A DNA stretch of 23,327 nucleotides from a virus: positions 1 through 23,327 of the IMG/VR virus record IMGVR_UViG_3300017740_000083. One strand, written 5' to 3'. Position numbers and translations under genes: made by a program. Positions within the stretch are counted from its first letter, which is position 1, and each line of letters opens with the position of its first letter. Positions 7,255 to 15,545 of the stretch are shown piece by piece. The notes under the pieces are model-generated. The model made no database searches. It worked only from the letters and a program-made list of their open reading frames with translations, and was not told the DNA's origin.

Positions 7255-7362
7255 TTATCCTATTACTACAGCAAGAACAATTACTACGGCAACAGCAATA
7301 GCAATTTTCTTTTTTTTATCTAGGTTCATAAACCATTCTTTAGCTTGCATTATTTTTTCCAT
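7255..7362 (-). CDS. Tiny single-pass membrane protein, 35 aa
   Basis: Translating the - strand between the Hsp20 and the 146-aa gene gives MEKIMQAKEWFMNLDKKKK, then a continuous hydrophobic segment (IAIAVAVVIVLAVVIG), then a stop. A GGAGAA ribosome site lies 5 nt before the ATG, and the product fills the space up to the 146-aa gene. An amphipathic head, a four-lysine boundary and one membrane helix resemble small pinholin-type or antiholin peptides. Because it directly precedes the putative holin, a part in lysis timing is a fair guess. Confidence 0.75.
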   Translation of the reverse strand: MEKIMQAKEWFMNLDKKKKIAIAVAVVIVLAVVIG

Positions 7363-7410
7363 AATGTTTCTCCTTTGTTAGTTATAAAACTCCTGCCCCA
7401 CACACGAGTG

Positions 7411-7851
7411 TTATTTTATTTTTATTGTTTTACTTTTCTTTTCTTCTGGAAGGTTAAGCTTCATCTTAATTAAAAGTATGCCGTCTTTAAACTCTGCATC
7501 TTTAACTTCAAGATGTTCTGCAAGAGTCCACTTTCTAGTAAAGGCTCTCTTTGCTATTCCTTTATGAAGAAAACTTTCTTCTTCATCTTTTGATTCTTTA
7601 GAAGCTGATATAGTTAAGACATCTTCTTTGACTTCTACATTGATATCACCTTTAGTGAATCCTGCTAAAGCCATTTCCAATTCATAACCATCAGTACCTA
7701 GCTTACGAATATTGTAAGGTGGGTAACTTGGTGCTTCAAAGTTTGACATTGAAGACAGTTGGTCAAAGATAGAATCAAAGCCGACTGTTAAGTTTCTAAA
7801 TGGGTCTGCATTAAACACCAGACCTCTTCTTGTTGTTGTAGGTATGTTCAT
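7411..7851 (-). CDS. Small heat shock protein, Hsp20/IbpA family
   Basis: A 146-aa ATP-independent holdase chaperone. The N-terminal FNADPFRNLTVGFDSIFDQL matches the IbpA-type leader, and YPPYNI opens the alpha-crystallin domain (about residues 43-135). That domain includes DGYELEMALAGFTKGDINVE, the beta strands VEVKEDVLTISASKE, and AFTRKWTLAEHLEVKDAEFK. The C-terminal IKI (residues 143-145) is the I-x-I tail that docks sHSP oligomers. Phages, notably marine myoviruses, carry such genes; here it lies in the late operon, so it may protect virion proteins during assembly or lysis proteins from aggregation. AAAGGAG sits 7 nt before the ATG, a strong ribosome site. Confidence 0.95.
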   Translation of the reverse strand: MNIPTTTRRGLVFNADPFRNLTVGFDSIFDQLSSMSNFEAPSYPPYNIRKLGTDGYELEMALAGFTKGDINVEVKEDVLTISASKESKDEEESFLHKGIAKRAFTRKWTLAEHLEVKDAEFKDGILLIKMKLNLPEEKKSKTIKIK

Positions 7852-7929
7852 AATTAACTCCTTTCATTAAGCAAGTTATTGTTGTTGTTGTCATCTAGAG
7901 TGCTACCTATAAGCCACCCCAAATCTCTA

Positions 7930-7951
7930 GTAGAAATAATAAAATTTCTAC
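7930..7951 (-). other. Perfect AT-rich inverted repeat in the longest intergenic gap (7852-7972)
   Basis: GTAGAAAT (7930-7937) and ATTTCTAC (7944-7951) form a perfect 8-bp stem with a 6-nt loop. It lies 21 nt after the lysozyme-protein stop in the direction of transcription. No T-tract follows on the - strand, so a simple intrinsic terminator is unlikely. It could be an mRNA processing or stability hairpin that separates the virion genes from the Hsp20/lysis genes. The rest of the 121-nt gap holds the Hsp20 ribosome site and nothing else I can name. Confidence 0.45.
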
Positions 7952-7972
7952 AATAGTATTTTCCACAGTGTA

Positions 7973-9196
7973 CTATTTTTTCTTATGATTTCTATCTAAC
8001 AGTCCACCCTTTTCAAATGAAAACGATATACCTGCTTTAACAGAACTTAAACTAGTAGCATCTATTCCAATTTGAGTACCACCTTCAGTTGTATAACCAA
8101 ATCCTTCATCATTAAGACCCCAACCATTGTCTACTTTACTAAATAAACTTCTCTCTTTTTCAGGAGGAGAATATTTAGGAGTATCAAATGTAGGAGTTGC
8201 TGGACCAAATGTAGGATTATTATTATTGTTATTATTATTATTATTATTAGGATTAGTAGTTGTACGACCTTTTCCTGGTCCACCAGGAGTTTGTCCTTGT
8301 TTGCTATTATTACTTTTATCTCTGTTATTACCACCTGGATTGCCACCATCTCTAGCTCCACCTCTACCACGACCAGCACTACCCATACCAGAAGCACCTG
8401 CTCCACTATCAGCACCACCACCATATCTAAAACCAAGTCTATCCATATCTTCTTTACTAGGTTTTTTTATTGGTAAAGTAATTTCTTTTTCTTCTGAAGA
8501 TTCTTTTTTTTCTTTAGCCATTTTTATTAAGGCTTTAGATACAGCTTCCATTCTTTTTTTAATACCACCCATTTTATTTTTGTCAGCATTTTTATATTCA
8601 TTGTTATTTAAAAATTCTTTAGCTGCTTCTTTATATCTACCTGTGTTTATCAAAGCACGAGTAACAGGACTCTGACCTATTGAACCTCTGTAATACTCAC
8701 TAAAGATAGCTTGTTGTGCATCTTTAGGAAAGTTTACAAAATTAGGAAGAAGACTATTAACTTCTTTTAATCTTACTTCTATATCTTTTTCTAGTAATTT
8801 TTCCGCATCTTCTTTATTTATTCTATCAACAGAAATGTTACCAGTTCTACCATCAATTAATAAATGACCATAACCTACTGAGTCTTTATCTTTATCTTTA
8901 TAAGGTTCAAGGCTAAGTCCTTCTGCTTGTCGAATAGTTTCTTTAAACTTTTCAACATCTATGTTAGCTCCTTTGTTAGCTTTAATACTACCAAAATATT
9001 CTTCTGTATTTAAAGGACTTTTTCTAGAATAAGTATTGCCACCATAGTTAGTAATAGAATCGTTAGCAGTATTAACAGTTCCATACATCTTGTTTCCTAC
9101 TCTCATAAACGCATCCATTCTTCTACGTCTGTCAGTAGGTACTGATGGTGGTAGCATTCCAAATTCTGCTAATGTTTTTTTACTTGACATTCCCAT
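7973..9196 (-). CDS. Virion-associated lysozyme (GH24, T4-type) with low-complexity tail
   Basis: A 407-aa protein. Residues about 80-230 are a T4-lysozyme-like muramidase: Glu92 (RQAEGLSL) and Asp101 (PYKD) sit nine apart as in T4 E11 and D20. They are followed by Ser106 in SVGYGHLL, where T4 has Thr26 before GIGH; the loop is one residue shorter. The domain ends around MGGIKKRMEAVSKALIK. An N-terminal about 80-residue extension with Arg-rich DRRRRMDAFMR and a C-terminal Gly/Arg/Asn-rich linker with 11 Asn in a row make it unlike a soluble endolysin. It abuts the 1278-aa ejection-type protein by 1 nt, so it is probably a virion muralytic protein that opens peptidoglycan at infection, though it could double as endolysin. 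AAAGGA precedes the start; Met3 is an alternative start. Confidence 0.9.
   Translation of the reverse strand: MGMSSKKTLAEFGMLPPSVPTDRRRRMDAFMRVGNKMYGTVNTANDSITNYGGNTYSRKSPLNTEEYFGSIKANKGANIDVEKFKETIRQAEGLSLEPYKDKDKDSVGYGHLLIDGRTGNISVDRINKEDAEKLLEKDIEVRLKEVNSLLPNFVNFPKDAQQAIFSEYYRGSIGQSPVTRALINTGRYKEAAKEFLNNNEYKNADKNKMGGIKKRMEAVSKALIKMAKEKKESSEEKEITLPIKKPSKEDMDRLGFRYGGGADSGAGASGMGSAGRGRGGARDGGNPGGNNRDKSNNSKQGQTPGGPGKGRTTTNPNNNNNNNNNNNPTFGPATPTFDTPKYSPPEKERSLFSKVDNGWGLNDEGFGYTTEGGTQIGIDATSLSSVKAGISFSFEKGGLLDRNHKKK
8216..8248 (-). repeat. Trinucleotide microsatellite coding poly-Asn
   Basis: Eleven consecutive Asn codons on the - strand, (AAT)6-AAC-(AAT)4, in the linker of the lysozyme protein. 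It sits between a Gly/Arg-rich segment and a Pro/Thr-rich segment. Such a tract can gain or lose units by slippage without shifting the frame, so linker length may vary between isolates. Confidence 0.9.
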
Positions 9197-9197
9197 A

Positions 9198-12100
9198 TTA
9201 ATTATTCCTTTGTTGTAATCTTCTTGTTAACTCTTTAACGTACCCACCTTGATTAAATAAATTTGGTGATATTAATTCAAAATCTTTTTTAAAAAAATCT
9301 TTCTGTAAATTAAAATTATCTTTGTAAGTAAGACCAGGAACTCCTGTTCTTGTTAATAAACCCCTAATAGTAGGAGCAGGTAAAGCATCATAAAAATTTC
9401 TAATAGCTTCATCATAATCTTGTTTACCAAAAACACCACCAGTAGCATTAGTTATAGCTAAAAAAGAATTACTTGCTACAGTAGCACCTGGAAATATTTC
9501 TAAAGGTCTGTCTGCTCCTGGCCCTACAACTCTATTTAAAACATAAGTAGGTAACCATCCCATGTTACCAGATAAATTCATAGAGTTAGCTAACCAAACA
9601 TCAGGACTATCATCAATATTAGTTCTAACTTCACCATACTTTGCATACTCTCTTAAAGAACTGATAGCTCCATAAACAGTCAAAGCTCCAGTCATTTTAA
9701 ATAGTTGTGCTTGTTCACCACTTTCTGCTCTGGCTATTAATGCATTTGTTTGTGCAGATTTAGCTTGTGCCCAAGAACTAAACTGACCTAATATTCTTAC
9801 TAATGGATTTCTTGTTTGTGTAAATAATAATCTATTACCAACAGTAGGAATAATTGCATCTCTATCAGCAGACTTTACTCCAATTTTATTAAGTAAGACT
9901 TTTCCTTCTTTATTAGCTAAAGCTTCATCAAGTGTATTAAACTTACCTAATTTTATAACATCTTTAATTGAAGTAACTCCAAGTTTAGTAAGATGTTGTA
10001 TATCTTCTACTTGTACTTTATTTAAAGATTTTAAATTTCTAAAAGATTTTACATTAGCTTTTTCTAAAGCAAGAGCAATAGACCTAGCACTTTTATATCC
10101 ATCTACTATTCCTGTATTATATGCATACCTTCTAGCTACATTTGTAATACCTTCAAGACCTATATATTTAAAAAACTTTTCATTACCCATTCCAATAATA
10201 TCTATGTATCTAGCAGAAGCTTGGCCAGCTTCAGTAGCTGTCCTATCTCCAGCACCTACATAAGCATCTTTTAATAATTGTCTAGCAATTTTACCATGAA
10301 ATAATTCAAGAGATTCGGCTCCACCTTTTTCGTATTTAGTACGAATGTTTGTTCTAGCAATTCCTTGTAACCAAGAACCAAAGTGTCTACTATTTTGAAA
10401 CGGTTGTACTAAATCACCAAGGTTAGCTATAGTAACTTTATCCATCATAGATAAGTTAGCTAATGTAGAAAGTGTAGCTACTATATTTTTTTCTGCAGGA
10501 TTACCTACTCTACCATGTCTTCCAAACAAAGCATTAACTGAATCAGCTATAGCTTTAACATCTTTATTATAACCACCAACTCCCATAGTTTCTTTAGTAA
10601 AACCATTATTAATATATTGACTTTTTAATCTATTAAAATAACTATTTAATAGTTCACCATTAGGACCAAACTTTCTAGCAAATTCTACTGATTTAACACT
10701 AGTACGAGCTAAGTCATTTAATACAGAACCTATATCATTAACCAACCATTTTTCCATTACTTTTTCTACATCATCATAAGAACCTTGTATAACTCTTTGA
10801 TGTTGTATATGCTCACTAAGAGGTAAGACTAATTTTAATTGACCTCTAACATCTGAATTTAAAATACCATAGTTAGAATCTAAACCTATAATAGGATTAT
10901 CATATTCTCTACTAATACTTTCAAAATATTTTTTAGCTGCTGCTTTACCTTGTGAAGGAGTAAACATTTTTTTTCCTACAGGAACACCAGCATTTTTAAG
11001 TATTTTTCTTTGAGCTGAAGTTTTACTTATATTTTGAAATACAGTTCCCATATCAGTCATAAATAACTCCATACTTTCTTTGCTTTTATTAACTGCATTA
11101 AAATTAATTTTTCTAGGAAAGTAATTTGTTACTGCTTCTGCTTCTGTAATACCTACTTCATTAAAATAAGATTTAAAATCACTTAAAAATCCTTTAATTT
11201 TTGTAGCAAGTTGTTGTGCTTGTGAATTAAATTTTTCTGTAGAACCTCTAACAATTTTTAAAGCTTCATCTTGTGTTTGTTGAGATGCTCCAAAAAGTAT
11301 TCCTTCTTCTCCATATATAGCTCCAGTAAATCTATTGTAATTACTTTGTGCTAATTGTTCTATATTAGAAGTTGTTCCTGTTAATACTGGTCCTCTTCCT
11401 TCAACTACATTTCCAAAAAAATTAAGTCGAGGTGCTGTATCAAATTTAGGAAACATCATTGTAGAAAGTTCATCTACTATTGGACCTCTAGAAGAAAGTT
11501 TAGTAGATAAAGTTGTTGATGTATTTATATTAATTTGTCGTGCTAAATTTTTTACATACTCTCCATTTAATAAACGAGAAAATCCTTGTTGAACATTTGT
11601 AGGTATGCCAGTAAGTGAGCCACTTCTTAAAGCTCTTGAAGTTAAACCAAGAGCAAAACCAGAAGCAACAAAAGTATTAAATCCTTCTTCTGAATCTGTA
11701 AATAAAGTTCCTGCAGTAGCACCCATTGCTGAGCCAACAAGAGGTCTAGTTAAATTTATAGCTAACATTCTACCAAGTTGAGATTGTAAACCACCAATAG
11801 AATGTATTTGTTTAATAAGTTCTTGTTGATATTTATGTTCAGCTCCTGCTTGTTTTTCTAAACCTAGTTTAATTTCATCAGATAGTTTTTTAGTATACTT
11901 AGTGTAATCGTTTTCAGTACCTGTTAATATTTTTTTTTCTTTATCAGTTAATTTTTTAACAAGTTTTTTATATTTAGGTGACTTTGAACTTAAAACTTCT
12001 CCTGTTTTTTTATTTATTAAACCAAGAGATTTTTTTATTTCACTTAATTTTAAAAGTCTTTCTCTTTTAGGTTGTACATAACTAGCAAAATTATTATTAA

Positions 12101-13034
12101 CTGATTCTAATTCTTTAAACAATCTTTTTATTTCAGGAAGAGAAGATATTTTTTTTACTTGTGTAAGTTGTTTAGATGTAATATTTAAATTTTTAAGAGT
12201 GTCCTCTTTTAATATTTGAGTAACAGCTCCAGCTTTAGTTTTATCTCCACCAAATATTTTAGGTGCTACTTTACTAGCAACTTTAGATACACCTGTTGTA
12301 ACTCCTAATGCAACAGGAGATAATACAGCACCTGCACCTGCACCTACAAGAACATCATCCCAATTAAATTTTCCTTTTGCGGCAGTGTGAATAGAAGTAG
12401 CTCCAGCTCCTACACCAGCACCTAAAGCTGCAGTAGCTCCACCTGAAACTGCATAAGATTTAATTCCTTTATAAGCTCTTCCTGCTTGAGCTGCTCTTCC
12501 CCAAGGCATTAAAAAATACACAGGGTCTGTTAACATAACTAAACCACGACCACTCCAAACAGCAGCATCATTATCATACTTACCATCTTTAAATTCTGGA
12601 AAATTTTTTTGTATTTCTTTTACTCTTTCTTTTTCTATTTGTTTAGAAGTTTTATTAGTAAAAGCAGCTTCACCTAATCTCCACAAATCTCCAAATAAAT
12701 AAGTCTCAAGAGCCGCACCGTACTGTGCTTTTCTAACAGCAGAAGGTTCTCCTGTTATAGTTGTTTCAGAAGTTACTTGAGGTTCACTTCCTGTAGCCCA
12801 AGATTCAAAATTAAAAGTAGAAGTAACATTATCAGTAGGAGTAGTAAGTTCTTTTATATTTTCTTTATTAGTTTTTTCATTTCCTGTAGCCCAAGATTCA
12901 AAATTAAAAGTAGAAGGAGTTTGTTCTATACTTTCAATAGAAGTATTTTGTTCTATAGTTTCAATAGGCACCTCTTTTATATCATCAGGCTTTTCAGATG
13001 TTGCCCAACTTTCAAAGTTAAAAACTTCAGACAT
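9198..13034 (-). CDS. Very large internal virion / ejection protein, 1278 aa
   Basis: The largest gene in the window, likely the functional counterpart of T7 gp16-type internal core proteins, which are ejected with DNA and form a channel across the cell envelope. No enzymatic domain is visible; the muralytic activity is in the next gene. The N-terminus carries three copies of FNFESWAT (about residues 5-12, 43-50 and 74-81). A Gly/Ala-rich hydrophobic region follows (about residues 190-260, including GGATAALGAGVGAGATS and VGAGAGAVLSPVALGV) that could enter membranes. Then come Lys-rich coiled-coil stretches and a long helical C-terminal part (FSSWAQAKSAQTNALIARAE, LPAPTIRGLLTRTGVPGL) that I associate with large internal proteins of marine podoviruses. 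It starts 10 nt after the 623-aa gene with an AGGAAAA ribosome site. Confidence 0.85.
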   Translation of the reverse strand: MSEVFNFESWATSEKPDDIKEVPIETIEQNTSIESIEQTPSTFNFESWATGNEKTNKENIKELTTPTDNVTSTFNFESWATGSEPQVTSETTITGEPSAVRKAQYGAALETYLFGDLWRLGEAAFTNKTSKQIEKERVKEIQKNFPEFKDGKYDNDAAVWSGRGLVMLTDPVYFLMPWGRAAQAGRAYKGIKSYAVSGGATAALGAGVGAGATSIHTAAKGKFNWDDVLVGAGAGAVLSPVALGVTTGVSKVASKVAPKIFGGDKTKAGAVTQILKEDTLKNLNITSKQLTQVKKISSLPEIKRLFKELESVNNNFASYVQPKRERLLKLSEIKKSLGLINKKTGEVLSSKSPKYKKLVKKLTDKEKKILTGTENDYTKYTKKLSDEIKLGLEKQAGAEHKYQQELIKQIHSIGGLQSQLGRMLAINLTRPLVGSAMGATAGTLFTDSEEGFNTFVASGFALGLTSRALRSGSLTGIPTNVQQGFSRLLNGEYVKNLARQININTSTTLSTKLSSRGPIVDELSTMMFPKFDTAPRLNFFGNVVEGRGPVLTGTTSNIEQLAQSNYNRFTGAIYGEEGILFGASQQTQDEALKIVRGSTEKFNSQAQQLATKIKGFLSDFKSYFNEVGITEAEAVTNYFPRKINFNAVNKSKESMELFMTDMGTVFQNISKTSAQRKILKNAGVPVGKKMFTPSQGKAAAKKYFESISREYDNPIIGLDSNYGILNSDVRGQLKLVLPLSEHIQHQRVIQGSYDDVEKVMEKWLVNDIGSVLNDLARTSVKSVEFARKFGPNGELLNSYFNRLKSQYINNGFTKETMGVGGYNKDVKAIADSVNALFGRHGRVGNPAEKNIVATLSTLANLSMMDKVTIANLGDLVQPFQNSRHFGSWLQGIARTNIRTKYEKGGAESLELFHGKIARQLLKDAYVGAGDRTATEAGQASARYIDIIGMGNEKFFKYIGLEGITNVARRYAYNTGIVDGYKSARSIALALEKANVKSFRNLKSLNKVQVEDIQHLTKLGVTSIKDVIKLGKFNTLDEALANKEGKVLLNKIGVKSADRDAIIPTVGNRLLFTQTRNPLVRILGQFSSWAQAKSAQTNALIARAESGEQAQLFKMTGALTVYGAISSLREYAKYGEVRTNIDDSPDVWLANSMNLSGNMGWLPTYVLNRVVGPGADRPLEIFPGATVASNSFLAITNATGGVFGKQDYDEAIRNFYDALPAPTIRGLLTRTGVPGLTYKDNFNLQKDFFKKDFELISPNLFNQGGYVKELTRRLQQRNN
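12788..13031 (-). repeat. Three-copy FNFESWAT repeat at the N-terminus of the 1278-aa protein
   Basis: An exact 36-nt direct repeat occurs at 12788-12823 and 12881-12916 (93 nt apart), with a diverged third copy near 12998-13031 (114 nt further). Each encodes (S/V)(T/F)...FNFESWAT followed by an acidic/Ser-Thr spacer of about 22-30 residues. The copies are in frame and separated by disordered-looking sequence, as expected for a repeated short binding motif. Confidence 0.9.
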
Positions 13035-13044
13035 TATTATTTTC

Positions 13045-14916
13045 CTAATTTAAATATTTTTTAATTCTACTATTTATGTTTAAAATATTTCGATAGTTGT
13101 TATTCCATTCTTTTTGAGCAGTAGCGTAATCTTCTCTTCTTTGTTTAAAATCTTCTACAGATTCAGTAAAACCATCCTCATTTCTAAATCTAGTTTCAAA
13201 AAGAGTATCACTAGGATTAGCAGGAATAGTATCTATAAATGCATTCCAACTATCTTTATTATTATCTCTCCACTCTTTAAATTCAGAACTAATACCTACT
13301 GCTCCTGCTTTTTTAATTGCTCTTCCATTATTAGGAGGCATAAAATCTTCTACATTTTCTAATGTAATTGTAGATTTAGTTTTATTTTCTTCAGGTATTA
13401 ATGTATTTACTTGTTCGTCAACAGATGTTTTAATAGATTCTTGTGTAGTTGATTGAGTTTTTAACCATTTTTGATAACCAGCTAAAATATCAGAAGAAAC
13501 ACCTTTTGAATTTTGGAGACCTCCTGTTTCTTTTACTTTTTTATCAAAACTTTCCCAAGTATTAATTGTTTCATTACCATCTTTAACTGCATTAAATCCA
13601 CTATCTGTAATAATATATGTTACAGCTTTTGGATTTAAAACACTTGATACAAACGCATCCATTTCAGTTTTAGCAACTCTTAATGTAGAACCTTGTTCTT
13701 CATATTTTTCTGCAATAGCGTTTAATTCTATTGCTAAATAATCTTTAGTATTTACTTCTTCATTATTAACTACTATAGTAGAGGGTACATTTGTTCCTAA
13801 CCCTACTATATTAGTAGGAATTACATAAAATCCTTTAATAGGTTGTTTAATATCATAACCAAATTGGTCTGTATCTAATTCAATTTTTCTATTAATAAAA
13901 GATTGACTTACTGCTTTTTTAACACTGGCTTCATTTAAAGTAGTTAAATCTCCAGTAAAATATTTAGCCATATTATAATAATAATTATCCCATTCTACTT
14001 GTAAACCATTAATTGAATCAAATAAATCTTGTCCGTCTGGTCTTACAGTAATATCACCTTTATCGTTTTTAACAACAATATCTTTTATTTTTTCAGATGG
14101 AATAACAGACCCCATAACAGCAGTTGAAATTCCATAAGTACTTTTACTTTGAATACTTTTCCAAACACTATTTAAAGTACTTAAATCTGAACTATTTTTC
14201 ATTACAGTTTTTTTACCACCTAGTATGTCTGACTCAATAGCTTTTTCATATCCACTATCCATATCATTTTGTAAAGTTTGTAAAACACTAGCAGATTTAT
14301 CATCTTTATTAAAAAGTTTTTGAGTTAATGTAGAAACAGTATTATTTTCAATATCTTCTTGAGCTTGTGTAAATTTAGATGAATCAAAATAATTTTCATA
14401 CTTAGGTCTTACAGGAAGTGCTGTTCCTTCATAAGTATATCCTGTAACTTTACCATCTTCTCCTTGTATATCTTTTATTTTATTTATTTCATTTTCTAAT
14501 TGAAAAGATATACCACTACCAGCATCTATTTTTGTTCCAGTATTAGGAATAATTCCTTTAGCTACTAAAATATTCATACCTATTTCTTCTTTAGAAGCAC
14601 CTTTACTTGCTGATGCAGATACTAAACTATTCATAGCATTATCTAATTTACTAGTTGTTGCAAAATCTGTTTCGTATTGTGCTGATTTATTAGCAAACAA
14701 TACATCAGCTCTTCGTCTATAATAATCTTTTTCTTTAGCAAGTTCTTCTCCTCTTGCTTTAATTAATTCTTGTCTTTCTCTCATTGCAGTTTCTGCTAAA
14801 CCACCTGCAACTTGTAAAGCACCATCAGGATTTTTAACTGCTAATGCAAGAGCACCTACTCCTAGTGCCCCTTTTAATATTTTTTTAAAATTATTATTTT
14901 TTTCTTCTTCAGCCAT
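13045..14916 (-). CDS. Probable internal virion protein, 623 aa
   Basis: No family recognised, but position between the acidic 209-aa protein and the 1278-aa protein fits a T7 gp15-like ejection protein. The N-terminus has a hydrophobic stretch (ILKGALGVGALALAVKNPDG) followed by Ala/Glu/Arg-rich helices (ETAMRERQELIKARGEELAK). The remainder is a mixed, Asn/Ser/Thr/Lys-rich sequence without cysteines. A hydrophobic N-terminal helix plus helical body would suit a protein that contacts membranes on ejection. The start sits in a TAATG overlap with the upstream gene, and GAGGAAGAGGAG upstream provides a ribosome site. Confidence is high that it is a gene, modest for the role. Confidence 0.85.
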   Translation of the reverse strand: MAEEEKNNNFKKILKGALGVGALALAVKNPDGALQVAGGLAETAMRERQELIKARGEELAKEKDYYRRRADVLFANKSAQYETDFATTSKLDNAMNSLVSASASKGASKEEIGMNILVAKGIIPNTGTKIDAGSGISFQLENEINKIKDIQGEDGKVTGYTYEGTALPVRPKYENYFDSSKFTQAQEDIENNTVSTLTQKLFNKDDKSASVLQTLQNDMDSGYEKAIESDILGGKKTVMKNSSDLSTLNSVWKSIQSKSTYGISTAVMGSVIPSEKIKDIVVKNDKGDITVRPDGQDLFDSINGLQVEWDNYYYNMAKYFTGDLTTLNEASVKKAVSQSFINRKIELDTDQFGYDIKQPIKGFYVIPTNIVGLGTNVPSTIVVNNEEVNTKDYLAIELNAIAEKYEEQGSTLRVAKTEMDAFVSSVLNPKAVTYIITDSGFNAVKDGNETINTWESFDKKVKETGGLQNSKGVSSDILAGYQKWLKTQSTTQESIKTSVDEQVNTLIPEENKTKSTITLENVEDFMPPNNGRAIKKAGAVGISSEFKEWRDNNKDSWNAFIDTIPANPSDTLFETRFRNEDGFTESVEDFKQRREDYATAQKEWNNNYRNILNINSRIKKYLN

Positions 14917-15545
14917 TATGCTAACTCCTCTTCCTCTGTGTCAGAAATACCTAAGTCTTCTGCTTTAGGTAACTCTTTTACTCTTGCAAGTAAAGAAGGT
15001 TCAACACTAGATTTTCTAATTTCTTTTGGTTTCATATCTTTTAATTGTTTATCTGACTCTTCCATATACATTTCTTTTTGGTCATCATCAAAATCTTCAT
15101 CTTCATCTTCATAAATTACAGGCTCAATATCATTTTGTTCTGCTATTGCAATAAGAAGATACATTAAAGGCTCAATACAAAGAAGCATTAAATCAGGATT
15201 AATTTTACCACTTGTCATAGAAGTGTAAAGTACTGTTTGAACTATTTCATCAATAGGAGTATTGTTTAAATATTGACCTAGCAACTCTACATAGTTATCT
15301 TCTTCAGTCATTTTTAAAAACAAATCTTCTATAAAAGGTCTTACCTCAGTATATTCAGGTGAACGTTCCCATGGAAATTTTGATTCGGGTGCAGCTGTTA
15401 AACTTTCACCTGGAACAGGAGCATCAAAAGGGTCAAAGCTAGTACCATCTCCTAAGTCTACTTGACCTGCAGTATCTGCAGCAGGATTTGGTTGCTCTTG
15501 ATTGGCTTCCAATTGCTGTTCTATATTTACGTTTTCTTCTTCCAT
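14916..15545 (-). CDS. Acidic hypothetical protein, 209 aa
   Basis: Strongly acidic at both ends: an N-terminal Glu/Gln/Pro-rich disordered region (residues 1-55, with DLGDGTSFDPFDAPVPGES), then a helical hydrophobic core (about 60-145, IEDLFLKMTEEDNYVELLGQ and LLCIEPLMYLLIAIAEQ). An Asp/Glu run (YEDEDEDFDDDQKE) and a charged tail ending EEEELA follow. A scaffold-like, chaperone or virion role is suggested by its place before the two large internal proteins. It sits just after a set of very basic proteins, which could be electrostatic partners. It overlaps the 59-aa gene by 19 nt and the 623-aa gene by 1 nt. Confidence 0.82.
   Translation of the reverse strand: MEEENVNIEQQLEANQEQPNPAADTAGQVDLGDGTSFDPFDAPVPGESLTAAPESKFPWERSPEYTEVRPFIEDLFLKMTEEDNYVELLGQYLNNTPIDEIVQTVLYTSMTSGKINPDLMLLCIEPLMYLLIAIAEQNDIEPVIYEDEDEDFDDDQKEMYMEESDKQLKDMKPKEIRKSSVEPSLLARVKELPKAEDLGISDTEEEELA

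Noticed and set aside
7811-7894. 27-codon frame starting MTTTTIT before and across the Hsp20 start, like a Thr leader peptide
   Set aside because: No good ribosome site, no attenuator hairpin pair after it, and it overlaps the Hsp20 coding start; four ACA codons arise from a simple repeat.
7930-7951. Resemblance to a Cas12a repeat stem (TCTAC...GTAGA)
   Set aside because: The arms are in the opposite order (GTAGA first, TCTAC second), there is one copy only and no spacers.
8127-8675. 182-codon Leu/Pro/Ser-rich open frame on the + strand
   Set aside because: It is the antisense of the low-complexity Asn/Gly linker of the lysozyme gene; poly-Leu comes from the AAT repeat.
12777-13362. + strand Phe/Ser/Ile-rich open frames opposite the large virion genes
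   Set aside because: Antisense shadows of Lys/Asn/Glu-rich coding sequence.
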